This document shows, in pieces, positions 35,690 through 43,164 of a DNA stretch of 64,000 bases. A model generated the notes under the pieces. It did not search any database. It saw nothing but the letters and a program-made list of their open reading frames with translations, and was not told where the DNA came from. Numbering within the stretch: the first letter of the stretch is position 1; every line of letters begins with the position of its first letter. Position numbers and translations under genes: made by a program. The stretch comes from Novosphingobium capsulatum NBRC 12533 (GTDB lineage: Bacteria; Pseudomonadota; Alphaproteobacteria; Sphingomonadales; Sphingomonadaceae). Where the stretch lies: assembly GCF_001598375.1 (NCBI RefSeq), contig NZ_BCYV01000007.1:248001-312000 (forward strand), given 5' to 3'.

Positions 35690-36745
35690 ATGCGCCGCCT
35701 GATGATCGCGTTTCTTCTGGCGGCCACGGCCGCAACCCCGGGCCTTGCCAAAGCACCAGCCCAGCCCGCCGCAATGGTCCCGCCGCTGCCCGATCGCTTC
35801 GACGATTTCGGGCCGGCGGTCCAGGCATTGACCCTGCCCAGCGGGCGCGTGGTCCATTTCACCGACAGCGGTGACCTTGGCGGGCGCAGCGTGGTGTTCA
35901 TCGGCGGCACCGGCACCAGCGCGCGGGCCAGCGGGATGACCGATTTCCTCAAGAGCATGCGCGTGGCGCTGAAGCTGCGGTTCATCACGGTGGAGCGCAA
36001 CGGCTTTGGCGATACTGTCTATCAGCCGGGGTGGACCTATGCCGATTATGCCAGCGAGGTGCGCGCCGTGCTCGATCACCTGGCGGTGCAGCGCTTTGCC
36101 GGCGTGGCGATTTCGGGCGGTGGCCCCTATATGGCCGCCGTGGCCGGGGCGATGCCCGATCGCGTGATCAGCCTGCACATGCTGGCCACCGCCGCCACCA
36201 ATCCGCAGGGGCGGCAATGCGGGGTGCCGCTCGCCACGCTGGCGCAATCCCTTGCCGGGCAAGTGCAGAACCCGCAAAGCTGGTGGGCCTTTCCCGCCAC
36301 CAGCCCGACGCGGCGCATCCCCGGCTTTGCCGATCGCGCGTTCGAGGAAGGCGCGCGCACGTTCTTCATTCGCGGGCAAATGGGCGATCCCCTGCCCGAA
36401 GCGGCCGAGATGCAGCGCTATTGCGGCCCGGCGCCCGATGTTTCCAAGGTTACCGCGCCGGTGCACATCTACCAGGGCGGTGCCGATCCGCTGGTCACGC
36501 TGGACCAGGCGGAATACTGGCACCACCATTTCCCCAACGTGGTCGCCTTCCGCGTCTATCCCGGCGAAGCGCACGACGTGCAATATCGCCACTGGGACCA
36601 GGTGCTGATCGAACTGGCCGGGATCACCGGGCAAACCGTGGTGTGCCAGGGCGGACACAGCGCAGCCCTGGCCGATGCCAAGGTGCCCGCCGCGCTGGCC
36701 AAGGGTGCCAGCCTGGGATTGTGCGCATGGCAGGCAAGAAATTGA
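35690..36745 (+). CDS. Exported alpha/beta hydrolase
   Basis: 351 residues with a signal peptide (about 1-20, ending GLAKA). Alpha/beta-hydrolase fold: oxyanion-type GGTGTSAR, the nucleophile elbow AISGGGPY with Ser142, DPLVTLDQAEYW near the acid and a late PGEAHDVQY His. The GxSxG pattern is degenerate (ISGGG). Substrate unknown. It starts 17 bases after the carnitine fusion gene with AAAGGAAAG as ribosome site, so it is probably the last gene of that operon; a periplasmic esterase feeding carnitine from acyl-carnitines is a speculative possibility. Confidence 0.8.
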   Translation: MRRLMIAFLLAATAATPGLAKAPAQPAAMVPPLPDRFDDFGPAVQALTLPSGRVVHFTDSGDLGGRSVVFIGGTGTSARASGMTDFLKSMRVALKLRFITVERNGFGDTVYQPGWTYADYASEVRAVLDHLAVQRFAGVAISGGGPYMAAVAGAMPDRVISLHMLATAATNPQGRQCGVPLATLAQSLAGQVQNPQSWWAFPATSPTRRIPGFADRAFEEGARTFFIRGQMGDPLPEAAEMQRYCGPAPDVSKVTAPVHIYQGGADPLVTLDQAEYWHHHFPNVVAFRVYPGEAHDVQYRHWDQVLIELAGITGQTVVCQGGHSAALADAKVPAALAKGASLGLCAWQARN

Positions 36746-36751
36746 AGGCCA

Positions 36752-36855
36752 AGAGCATTTTCAAGGCAGGTGGAATCACCTGCCGACTCGGAAAATGCGG
36801 CAAATAAAAATGCTAGAGCGCCGGCTTTGACGCAGTCAAAGTCGATCGCGCTCTA
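36752..36855. repeat. Composite intergenic inverted repeats (two elements)
   Basis: The first element pairs GCATTTTC (36755-36762) with GAAAATGC (36791-36798) around a perfect inner hairpin GGCAGGTG-GAAT-CACCTGCC (36765-36784). The second pairs TAGAGCGC (36814-36821) with GCGCTCTA (36848-36855) around CTTTGAC-GCA-GTCAAAG. The second overlaps the RES toxin stop codon. It lies between convergent genes. Looks like mobile REP-type repeats acting as terminators. Confidence 0.7.
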
Positions 36856-37392
36856 GCGCCAGGAACTGTCGTCGCGCGGCAGGCGGCCATGGTCGTCCAC
36901 CACGCGCACCTGGTGGGGCGGCGCCTCGGCCCAGGTCCAGAACACCACGTTGCGATCGTCTGCCTGGGCGCGGTGGGCAAAGCTGGGAACGATCACGCCC
37001 GCCGCACCCTGCGCCACCAGCCGCGTTGCCAGGTGCCAGGTGGGTGGGGTGTGCCCGCGATCGGCCAGGTCTTCCCAGGCGCAGGCCAGATCCGCCGGGG
37101 CCACGCCCAGGGCAGCCAGCGTGGCCGTGTCGGTCAGGTCCACCAGATCGGCGCAATCCACGTCATAGGAACACAGCGTCAGCGGCTGCGCCTTGAAGGC
37201 AAAGCCCTGCTGCGCTTCCAGCCAGGCGGTTTCCGGCCGTAGCGCGGTATAGAGCGCGGGCATGCCCACGGGATTGAAGCGCCCGCCATGGCGCGCCGCG
37301 CCTTCTCCCGAAACCGGATCAAACGCCCAGCGCGGATGATGCGCGCGATAGACGGCGCCGCTCAGGCGGCTGAACGGCAACGGATCGGCCAC
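36853..37392 (-). CDS. RES-domain toxin
   Basis: 179 residues of the RES family (NAD-degrading or ADP-ribosyltransferase-like toxins such as Res and MbcT). Conserved features are the early YRAHHPRW Arg, GGRFNPVGMPALYTA, ETAWLEAQQ with the catalytic-type Glu, IVPSF with the Ser, and RNVVFW. Starts at GTG two bases after the antitoxin stop, so translation is coupled. Its partner is the Xre/MbcA-like gene upstream. The residue pattern is complete, so the toxin appears intact. Confidence 0.9.
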   Translation of the reverse strand: MADPLPFSRLSGAVYRAHHPRWAFDPVSGEGAARHGGRFNPVGMPALYTALRPETAWLEAQQGFAFKAQPLTLCSYDVDCADLVDLTDTATLAALGVAPADLACAWEDLADRGHTPPTWHLATRLVAQGAAGVIVPSFAHRAQADDRNVVFWTWAEAPPHQVRVVDDHGRLPRDDSSWR

Positions 37393-37394
37393 GA

Positions 37395-37757
37395 TCAGGC
37401 AAAGCCGCCCTCGGCCATGCGGCTGAGATAGCGCTTCACCGCTTCCCCCCGCCCGGCGTGGACCAGATCCTCTGCCGTCTGATCCCCGAACGAAGGCAGC
37501 GGCTGCGACCGATACCAGGCAAAGGCGGCCAGTTCCGAACCGGCCCAGGGGATCACGCGGTTGACGATCTCCACCATGTCACGCAGCCGCTTCTGCGTGG
37601 CGGGCGATGCCACGCGGCTGGCTTTGGACACACTGTCGCGCGACAGGCCCAGCGCATGGGCCAGTTCGGTCTTGGTGATGCGCAGACGGCCCGAGACGAC
37701 ATCGGGCGAAACCGCCCCGCCTTGCCCCACCACATCCACCAGAAACGCCGTAGCCAC
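37395..37757 (-). CDS. Xre/MbcA/ParS-type antitoxin (DUF2384)
   Basis: 120 residues. N-terminal Xre-like helix-turn-helix (KTELAHALGLSRDSVSKASR) and C-terminal DUF2384 toxin-binding region (WYRSQPLPSFGDQTAEDLVH, then GRGEAVKRYLSRM). Start GTG 37757 is chosen because GGTGAGG lies five bases upstream. The longer in-frame start at 37817 would translate the promoter and operator. Neutralises the RES toxin encoded two bases downstream and very likely represses the operon through the palindrome at 37771-37804. Confidence 0.87.
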   Translation of the reverse strand: MATAFLVDVVGQGGAVSPDVVSGRLRITKTELAHALGLSRDSVSKASRVASPATQKRLRDMVEIVNRVIPWAGSELAAFAWYRSQPLPSFGDQTAEDLVHAGRGEAVKRYLSRMAEGGFA

Positions 37758-37770
37758 GCGTGCCTCACCA

Positions 37771-37804
37771 ATTGCCGCGATACAGGGGCAATATACGCGG
37801 CAAT
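37771..37804 (-). promoter_or_regulatory. Autoregulatory operator of the RES-Xre operon
   Basis: Perfect 9-base inverted repeat ATTGCCGCG / CGCGGCAAT separated by 16 bases. A -10-like TATATT (37795-37790) lies inside it, on the operon strand. It lies 14 bases before the preferred antitoxin start. This is the expected layout for conditional-cooperativity control of a type II toxin-antitoxin operon. Confidence 0.7.
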
Positions 37805-37839
37805 GGCGGATTTGCAAGATGGGGGTTGGCTTAGGTTTC

Positions 37840-37931
37840 CACCACCCCCAACCCCCTCTGAAGAGGAGGGGGCTTTAGGATCAGCGCTTTAACTCCCCCT
37901 CCTCTTCAGAGGAGGGGGTCGGGGGGTGGTG
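37840..37931. repeat. Long imperfect inverted repeat
   Basis: Arms of 33 and 37 bases (37840-37872 and 37895-37931) are complementary with a few mismatches around a 22-base spacer. Each arm contains its own short palindrome (CCTC-TGAAGAGGAGG type). It lies between the toxin-antitoxin operon and the trehalase end. Sequence is unrelated to the 31-bp repeat; it looks like another dispersed intergenic repeat. Confidence 0.7.
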
Positions 37932-37937
37932 CGAACC

Positions 37938-39485
37938 CTAGCCCTTCGGCTCATATCGTTCCAAAAACACCCGCGTCACCCCGTTGGTCCAGCCAAAGCC
38001 ATCCTGCAGCGGATATTCCCCGCCGCCGCCCGGCGCGTGGGCTTCCACGTCATACTTTTCCAGCATCTTGCCGGTGCTGTCATAGGCGGCCTGCACCGTG
38101 CCCAGCCACGCGCGCGCGATCTGGGCGGCAAGATCGCCCTCGCCATAGCGCAGCAGGCCTTCGTGGGCGATCCATTGCAGCGGCGCCCAGCCGTTGGGAT
38201 CGTCCCATTGCTGCCCGGTGCGCAGCGGCGTGGTGCGCAACCCGCCCGGTGCCAGCAATTGCGCGCGCACCAGCCGCGCCACGGCCTGCGCCTGATCGGG
38301 CCGGGCCAGGCCGACGAACAGCGGATAGAGCGTGGCAGCCGAAACGCGCGGGCTGGCCTGGCGGCTTTCGCGATCCCAATCGGCAAAGCGCCCCTGCGCC
38401 GGCAGCCACAGCCAGCGCTGGATGGCGCGGGCGCGGGCATCGGCCTGGGCGGCAAAGTCGGCCGCGCAGGCGCGGTCTCCCGCCTCGGCACAGCGGCGGG
38501 CGATGGCCTTTTCCTGCGCCCATAGCAGGCTGTTGAGATCGACCGGGACGATCTGCGTGGTACGGATCGTTTCCAGTCGCGCCGGATCGCCCAGCCAGCG
38601 CGAGGAATAGTCCCACCCGCTTTCCGCCCCGGCGCGCAGATCGGTACAGACCTGATCAGCCGGGCGGCCCGACGCGCGCGCCGTTGCCACATCCTCGCGC
38701 CAGGATTCATCGCGCGGGCCGGGGGCATCGTCCCAATAGCGGTTGAGCAGGCTGCCATCAGGCATGCGCACCACGCGCGCCGATGCGCCGCTTTTGCGCG
38801 CGGCGGCGGCGCCTTTCATCCAGAACGCATGCTCGGCCCGCAGCGCCGCCAGATGCCGCGCTGCCGTGGCGGCATCGTGGCGGGGGTCAAGATCGGCCAT
38901 CAGCGCCAGGAACGGCGGCTGCGAGCGGCCGAGGTAATAGGTGCGCGTGCCGTTGGGCACAAAGCCATAGCGCGCCACCAGGCTGTCGAAATCATCGAGC
39001 ATGCCGGCGATCAGCGCATCCTGGCCATCGGCCTTGAGGCCGAGCATGGTGAAATAGCTGTCCCAGTAATAGATTTCGCGAAAGCGCCCGCCCGGCACGA
39101 CATAAGGCTGCGGCATGGCCAAGGCGGATGAACCGGGCGGCGGGGTGAGCGCCGGGCGGGTCAGCTGCGGCCACAGCGCGGCGATATGCTCGCGCAGCGA
39201 CGGCCGCGCCCCCGGCTCGGCCGGCACCACGAAGTGCCGGTTCACAAAGGCGCGCAGCGCCGCCGGGCCCTGCGGCTGCTCCGCCCGCCACGCAGCCATC
39301 ACCGCATCGGGTGCCTCGCGCGGGGTGGCATCGGCAAAGGTCTTGCTGTCGGGATAGAGCCGCGCTGCCTGCACCGCTTCGAACAGCGGACCGAACAATA
39401 CCTGCGGCGGGGGCTGTGGCGAAGGTGCCGCCTGCCCCATCGTGGCCAGTGCTACCAGCGCGAGCGCGAGGGGGCGCAGCCTCAT
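37938..39485 (-). CDS. treA: Periplasmic trehalase (GH37)
   Basis: Hydrolyses alpha,alpha-trehalose to glucose in the periplasm. 515 residues with a signal peptide (about 1-20). Both GH37 signatures are present: PGGRFREIYYWDSYF at 131-145 and QWDDPNGWAPLQWIA near 425-439. The catalytic acid region DYSSRWLGD and the RRAE...-type substrate loop are also seen. Starts overlapping the halogenase stop (ATGA), making it the last gene of the receptor-glycosidase-halogenase operon. Confidence 0.94.
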   Translation of the reverse strand: MRLRPLALALVALATMGQAAPSPQPPPQVLFGPLFEAVQAARLYPDSKTFADATPREAPDAVMAAWRAEQPQGPAALRAFVNRHFVVPAEPGARPSLREHIAALWPQLTRPALTPPPGSSALAMPQPYVVPGGRFREIYYWDSYFTMLGLKADGQDALIAGMLDDFDSLVARYGFVPNGTRTYYLGRSQPPFLALMADLDPRHDAATAARHLAALRAEHAFWMKGAAAARKSGASARVVRMPDGSLLNRYWDDAPGPRDESWREDVATARASGRPADQVCTDLRAGAESGWDYSSRWLGDPARLETIRTTQIVPVDLNSLLWAQEKAIARRCAEAGDRACAADFAAQADARARAIQRWLWLPAQGRFADWDRESRQASPRVSAATLYPLFVGLARPDQAQAVARLVRAQLLAPGGLRTTPLRTGQQWDDPNGWAPLQWIAHEGLLRYGEGDLAAQIARAWLGTVQAAYDSTGKMLEKYDVEAHAPGGGGEYPLQDGFGWTNGVTRVFLERYEPKG

Positions 39486-40957
39486 GCCCGGCCCGCCTGC
39501 AATTGGGCGAGGCTCTTGGCCACCGCCGCTTTTACGGCATCGAGGTGGCGCAGGTTTTCCGTTTCGCTCATGCTGTCGAGCATCGGATTATGATCGCCCG
39601 CGCGCAAGCCCTGCCCGGTCATGACGGCAAACCAGCTGGCATCGCGGAACAGTTCCTCGCCGCGCAGCATCAGGCGCCCGCTCGATGTGAACTGCTCCAC
39701 CTTGTAGGCCAGGCTTTCGGGCAGGGCCGTCGCCTGGCAGTGCTGCCACAGCGGCTCGTTGCGGCCTTGGGTGAAGTGATAGTGCAGCACGAGAAAATCG
39801 CGCACGTCTTCCATTTCCTGGGCAAACACGCGGTTGTATTGTTCGGCCAGCAGCGGCGCGCAGTCCTGGCGCGGAAACAGCGACAGCAGCTTGCCGATCC
39901 CGGTCTGGATCAGGTGGATGCTGGTCGATTCCAGGGGTTCGAGGAACCCGCTGGCCAGGCCGATCGCCACGACATTGCCGATCCAGGCGCGGCGGCGGCG
40001 GCCAGGGGTAAAGCGGATCAGGCGCGGATCGGCCGTGGGCGTGCCGATCGCGGCGACCAGGCTGTCGCGCGCCGCGTCGGCCGTTTCGAACCGGCTGGAA
40101 AAGACATAGCCATTGCCCACGCGGTGTTGCAGCGGAATGCGCCAGCGCCAGCCGGCCACCGCCGCCGTGGCGGTGGTGAACAGCGGCGCGGCCGGATCGG
40201 CGGCGGTGGGCGCGGCCCAGGCGCTGTCGCACGGCAGCCAGTGCGACCAGTCTTCAAACCCAGCCGCCATCTGCCCTTCGATCAGCAGGCCACTGAGGCC
40301 CGAGCAATCGATGAACAGGTCTGCCGCCACGCGCTCCCCCCGCTCGGTGGTGAGCGCGCGGATAAAGCCGGTCTCGCCATCGCGGTCGATCGCCATCACG
40401 CGGCCCTCGTGACGGCGCACGCCGCGCTGTTCGGCCATGCGCCGCAGGAACGCGGCATAGAGGCCGGCATCAAAGTGATAGGCATGGCCCAGCGTCGAGA
40501 GCAGCGAGCGCGGATCGCCGCTGCCCCGCGCAAAGACACCGGCCCGCGCCAGTTGCGTGGTCAGCGAAAGCTGCTCGATCTCAACCGCGTGCCCGCCGTT
40601 CCACGCGCGGATCAGGCGGTGCGGCAGCATCTGCGCGTCACCCGGCAGGCCATAGGTGCCGAACGGATGGAAATAGGCGCTGCCATCGCCCTGCCAGCCG
40701 CGAAATTCGATGCCCAGCTTCCAGGTGGCGCCGGTTGCCTGCATGAACGCCGCTTCGTCCAGGCCGATCAGCTGGTTGAACCAGTGGATCGTCGGGATCG
40801 TCGCTTCGCCCACGCCGATCGTACCGATTGCATCGGATTCGATCAGGGCAATGGCCACGCCTTGCGGCGCCAGCGCCTTGGACAGGGCCGCCGCTGTCAT
40901 CCACCCGGCGGTGCCGCCACCCAGGATGGCGATCGAGGCGATCGGCGCGCCGCTCAT
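39482..40957 (-). CDS. Flavin-dependent (tryptophan 7-halogenase family) halogenase
   Basis: 491 residues, start ATG 40957 overlapping the previous stop (ATGA). All functional motifs are intact: FAD site GGGTAGW (13-19), catalytic-type Lys80 in ATWKLGIEF, the halogenase WxWxIP as WRWRIP (270-275), and Glu343 in EPLESTSIHL. Members beside TonB receptors are common in sphingomonads and Caulobacter, where the substrate is unknown. Sits between a glycosidase-like gene and trehalase in a FecI/FecR-linked operon. No flavin reductase is adjacent. The frame extends upstream to 41020 but only into the neighbouring gene. Confidence 0.9.
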   Translation of the reverse strand: MSGAPIASIAILGGGTAGWMTAAALSKALAPQGVAIALIESDAIGTIGVGEATIPTIHWFNQLIGLDEAAFMQATGATWKLGIEFRGWQGDGSAYFHPFGTYGLPGDAQMLPHRLIRAWNGGHAVEIEQLSLTTQLARAGVFARGSGDPRSLLSTLGHAYHFDAGLYAAFLRRMAEQRGVRRHEGRVMAIDRDGETGFIRALTTERGERVAADLFIDCSGLSGLLIEGQMAAGFEDWSHWLPCDSAWAAPTAADPAAPLFTTATAAVAGWRWRIPLQHRVGNGYVFSSRFETADAARDSLVAAIGTPTADPRLIRFTPGRRRRAWIGNVVAIGLASGFLEPLESTSIHLIQTGIGKLLSLFPRQDCAPLLAEQYNRVFAQEMEDVRDFLVLHYHFTQGRNEPLWQHCQATALPESLAYKVEQFTSSGRLMLRGEELFRDASWFAVMTGQGLRAGDHNPMLDSMSETENLRHLDAVKAAVAKSLAQLQAGRA

Positions 40958-42972
40958 CGCGGGCCGCAGCCCGTCATGCCCGGCGCGGGGCGCTTGAGCG
41001 CGAGATAGACCGTGCTCCACAGCTGCGCGGCATTGGATTCATCGGCATCGCCGCCGCGCGCGCCAAAGGCCTCCACCTTGTAGCGCCCGCCCGTCACGCT
41101 CCATGACCACAGCTCGGAACTCTGCACCGCGCGGCTGGCATCGATCGCCTGCCACAGGGCGCCTTGCGCCCCGCGCACCTTGGCGCAGACCGCGCCGGGC
41201 AGATCGGTGCGCGCGGCCTGGCGCGCCAGGCCCGCTGCTGCCAGCGCCTGGTGCCACGACCACACCACCGTGCCGTGATAGGCATTGCGGCCAAAGCGCG
41301 CCTGCAACGGCGCCGGGGCCAGCGCCGGATCGGCCACGACCATGCCCGCCCCGGTCATCAGCCCGGCGGGAAAGGGCCGCGCCATGGTATCGGCGGCCAG
41401 GGCCACCTGATCGGCATCGGGCTTGCCCATCAACAGGGCAAAGCCTTCATCGGAATGGATGATCGGCACTGGCTGCCCGGCGGCATCGAGCGCAATGGCG
41501 TGATAGCGCAGCGGGGCATTGCCCAGCGCGGCCAGCGCGGGGGCCGCCGGCACGCCTTCCTGCCGGGCATAGGCATCGACCTGCACGCGCGCCGTGGCGG
41601 CATCCACGCTTTGCAGGAACAGGCGTGGGGCTTCATCGTGCCACACCTGCGCCATGTGCCCCACGCGCGCCAGCATCGCGCGATCATCCGGCGTGGCATA
41701 GGGATCGAGCAATCCGGCCTGGGCCATGGCCGCCGCCGCATCGAGCGCGGCCGGCACCAGCACGGCATTCACGTCATAGGGATAACGCCCGCCGCCCAGG
41801 CCATCGTTGCTGTCACGCCATTCGCCCGCATCCATGCCGGGTTTGAGCGCGATGAGGTTTTGCCAGCGCGGATCGCGGGCAAAGGCATCGGCCGCCTGCA
41901 CCAAGTGGCGCAGGTTGCGCATCAACGCCGCGCCCAGCGCGGTATCGCCATCGCGCTCGGCCAGGAACGCGGCGGCCCGCGCCTGGCCGCGTGGATCGTC
42001 CACCATGTAAGCGCGCGCCACCGGCGCCAGCAGAAACGCGCTGTCGATCATCGCATAGTTGTAGGTGGGCGCATCGCTTGCGCCCTGCCCGGCGGCAAGA
42101 TGATCGAGCACGGCAAATTCGCCGATATCTTCCTCGTGCGCGACATTGCCATCGGCCGACAGGCGGGTGAGCACCGAGCGCAGGCCGGTTTCCACCGCAG
42201 GGGGCGTCAACACCGGCATGAGCAGCCGCACCGACATCAGCGTATCCCGTCCGAAATAGGTGTTGAACCGCCACGAACCGGCCAGGAATTTCTCATGATA
42301 GCTCAGGAATTGCAACGCGCGCCGCGCCGCTGGATCGGCGGCGGCCTGCGGGGTGAGCAGGGTTGGCGCGGTATAGGGCGTGAGCGCGGGATCGCCGCTC
42401 AACGCCGTGATCGCCAGGGTGATGCGCCCATCCGGCCCGGCCAGGATCGCGCCATCGGCCACGCGGCCATGGGTTACGGTCAGTGCCAGGCGATAGCCGG
42501 CATGCCCATCGAGCCGGTCCCGCTGCCACACCACGCTGTTGCCATCCACGCGCGGCGCCACCAGCACTTGCGCCGGCGCCTTGCCCAGCGCCTGGTAATC
42601 GCGCAGCACGCGCACGCTCGACAGCACCGCCTGCTTGAGATCGAGCCGGGGCGTGGTGATCTGTGCAGCCAGGCGCACCCCGCGCAAGGGACGGCCTTGC
42701 GCGTCGGCTTCGTGCACCGGCACCGGCGGCGTGGCCAACGTCCAGCGCGCCGGCTGGGCAAGCTTGCTGAACCACAGCCCGGTGCCGCTGTTGCCCGCGG
42801 GAAACGCCACGATCAGGCGCGGATCGCTGCCCGACCGCAGCACGACATGCGCCGCGACATCGCCTGCTTGCACGAAGGAATTGAGATTGAGCCCCTCCTC
42901 CACCACCGGCGCGGGTGCCGCCCCGGTGAGCAGCAGCAGGGCAAGCGGGGCCAGCACGCGGGTGGGGATCAT
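40954..42972 (-). CDS. Exported glycoside-hydrolase-like (alpha/alpha toroid) protein
   Basis: 672 residues with a signal peptide (about 1-18, LALLLLTGAAPAP). The C-terminal two thirds resembles an (alpha/alpha)6-barrel glycosidase: FLAGSWRFNTYFGRDTLMS, GNVAHEEDIGEF, DAGEWRDSNDGLGGGRYPYD and VVWSWHQALAAAGLARQ. I cannot name the GH family with certainty. AAAGGA seven bases before ATG 42972 sets the start; the upstream frame is repeat DNA. Lies between the STN-type TonB receptor and the halogenase, so its product sugar is probably what the locus imports. Confidence 0.82.
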   Translation of the reverse strand: MIPTRVLAPLALLLLTGAAPAPVVEEGLNLNSFVQAGDVAAHVVLRSGSDPRLIVAFPAGNSGTGLWFSKLAQPARWTLATPPVPVHEADAQGRPLRGVRLAAQITTPRLDLKQAVLSSVRVLRDYQALGKAPAQVLVAPRVDGNSVVWQRDRLDGHAGYRLALTVTHGRVADGAILAGPDGRITLAITALSGDPALTPYTAPTLLTPQAAADPAARRALQFLSYHEKFLAGSWRFNTYFGRDTLMSVRLLMPVLTPPAVETGLRSVLTRLSADGNVAHEEDIGEFAVLDHLAAGQGASDAPTYNYAMIDSAFLLAPVARAYMVDDPRGQARAAAFLAERDGDTALGAALMRNLRHLVQAADAFARDPRWQNLIALKPGMDAGEWRDSNDGLGGGRYPYDVNAVLVPAALDAAAAMAQAGLLDPYATPDDRAMLARVGHMAQVWHDEAPRLFLQSVDAATARVQVDAYARQEGVPAAPALAALGNAPLRYHAIALDAAGQPVPIIHSDEGFALLMGKPDADQVALAADTMARPFPAGLMTGAGMVVADPALAPAPLQARFGRNAYHGTVVWSWHQALAAAGLARQAARTDLPGAVCAKVRGAQGALWQAIDASRAVQSSELWSWSVTGGRYKVEAFGARGGDADESNAAQLWSTVYLALKRPAPGMTGCGPR

Positions 42973-43011
42973 GGGGTGTCCTTTGAATAGCACAGCAATC
43001 GTTCCTCCCAT

Positions 43012-43104
43012 CGTCACCCCGGGCTCGACCCGGGGTCCCGCTTTTTCTTGCTGCGTCACGCCAAGCTCCAAGAAGCGGGACCCCGGATCAAGTCCGGGGT
43101 GACG
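43012..43104. repeat. 31-bp palindromic repeat pair (inverted), copy B
   Basis: Right arm 43074-43104 is identical to the 31-base unit at 26005. Left arm 43012-43042 is the inverted unit with a few substitutions in the inner loop (GGGCTCGACCC for GGACTTGATCC). Spacer 31 bases. It lies in the 192 bases between the TonB receptor stop and the glycosidase start, where it may form a processing or attenuation hairpin. Confidence 0.85.
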
Positions 43105-43164
43105 AAGGAGAAGATAGGGTGTGCCGGGGGCCATGGGAGGGCAGCCCCCGGCACGAGGGGGGCT

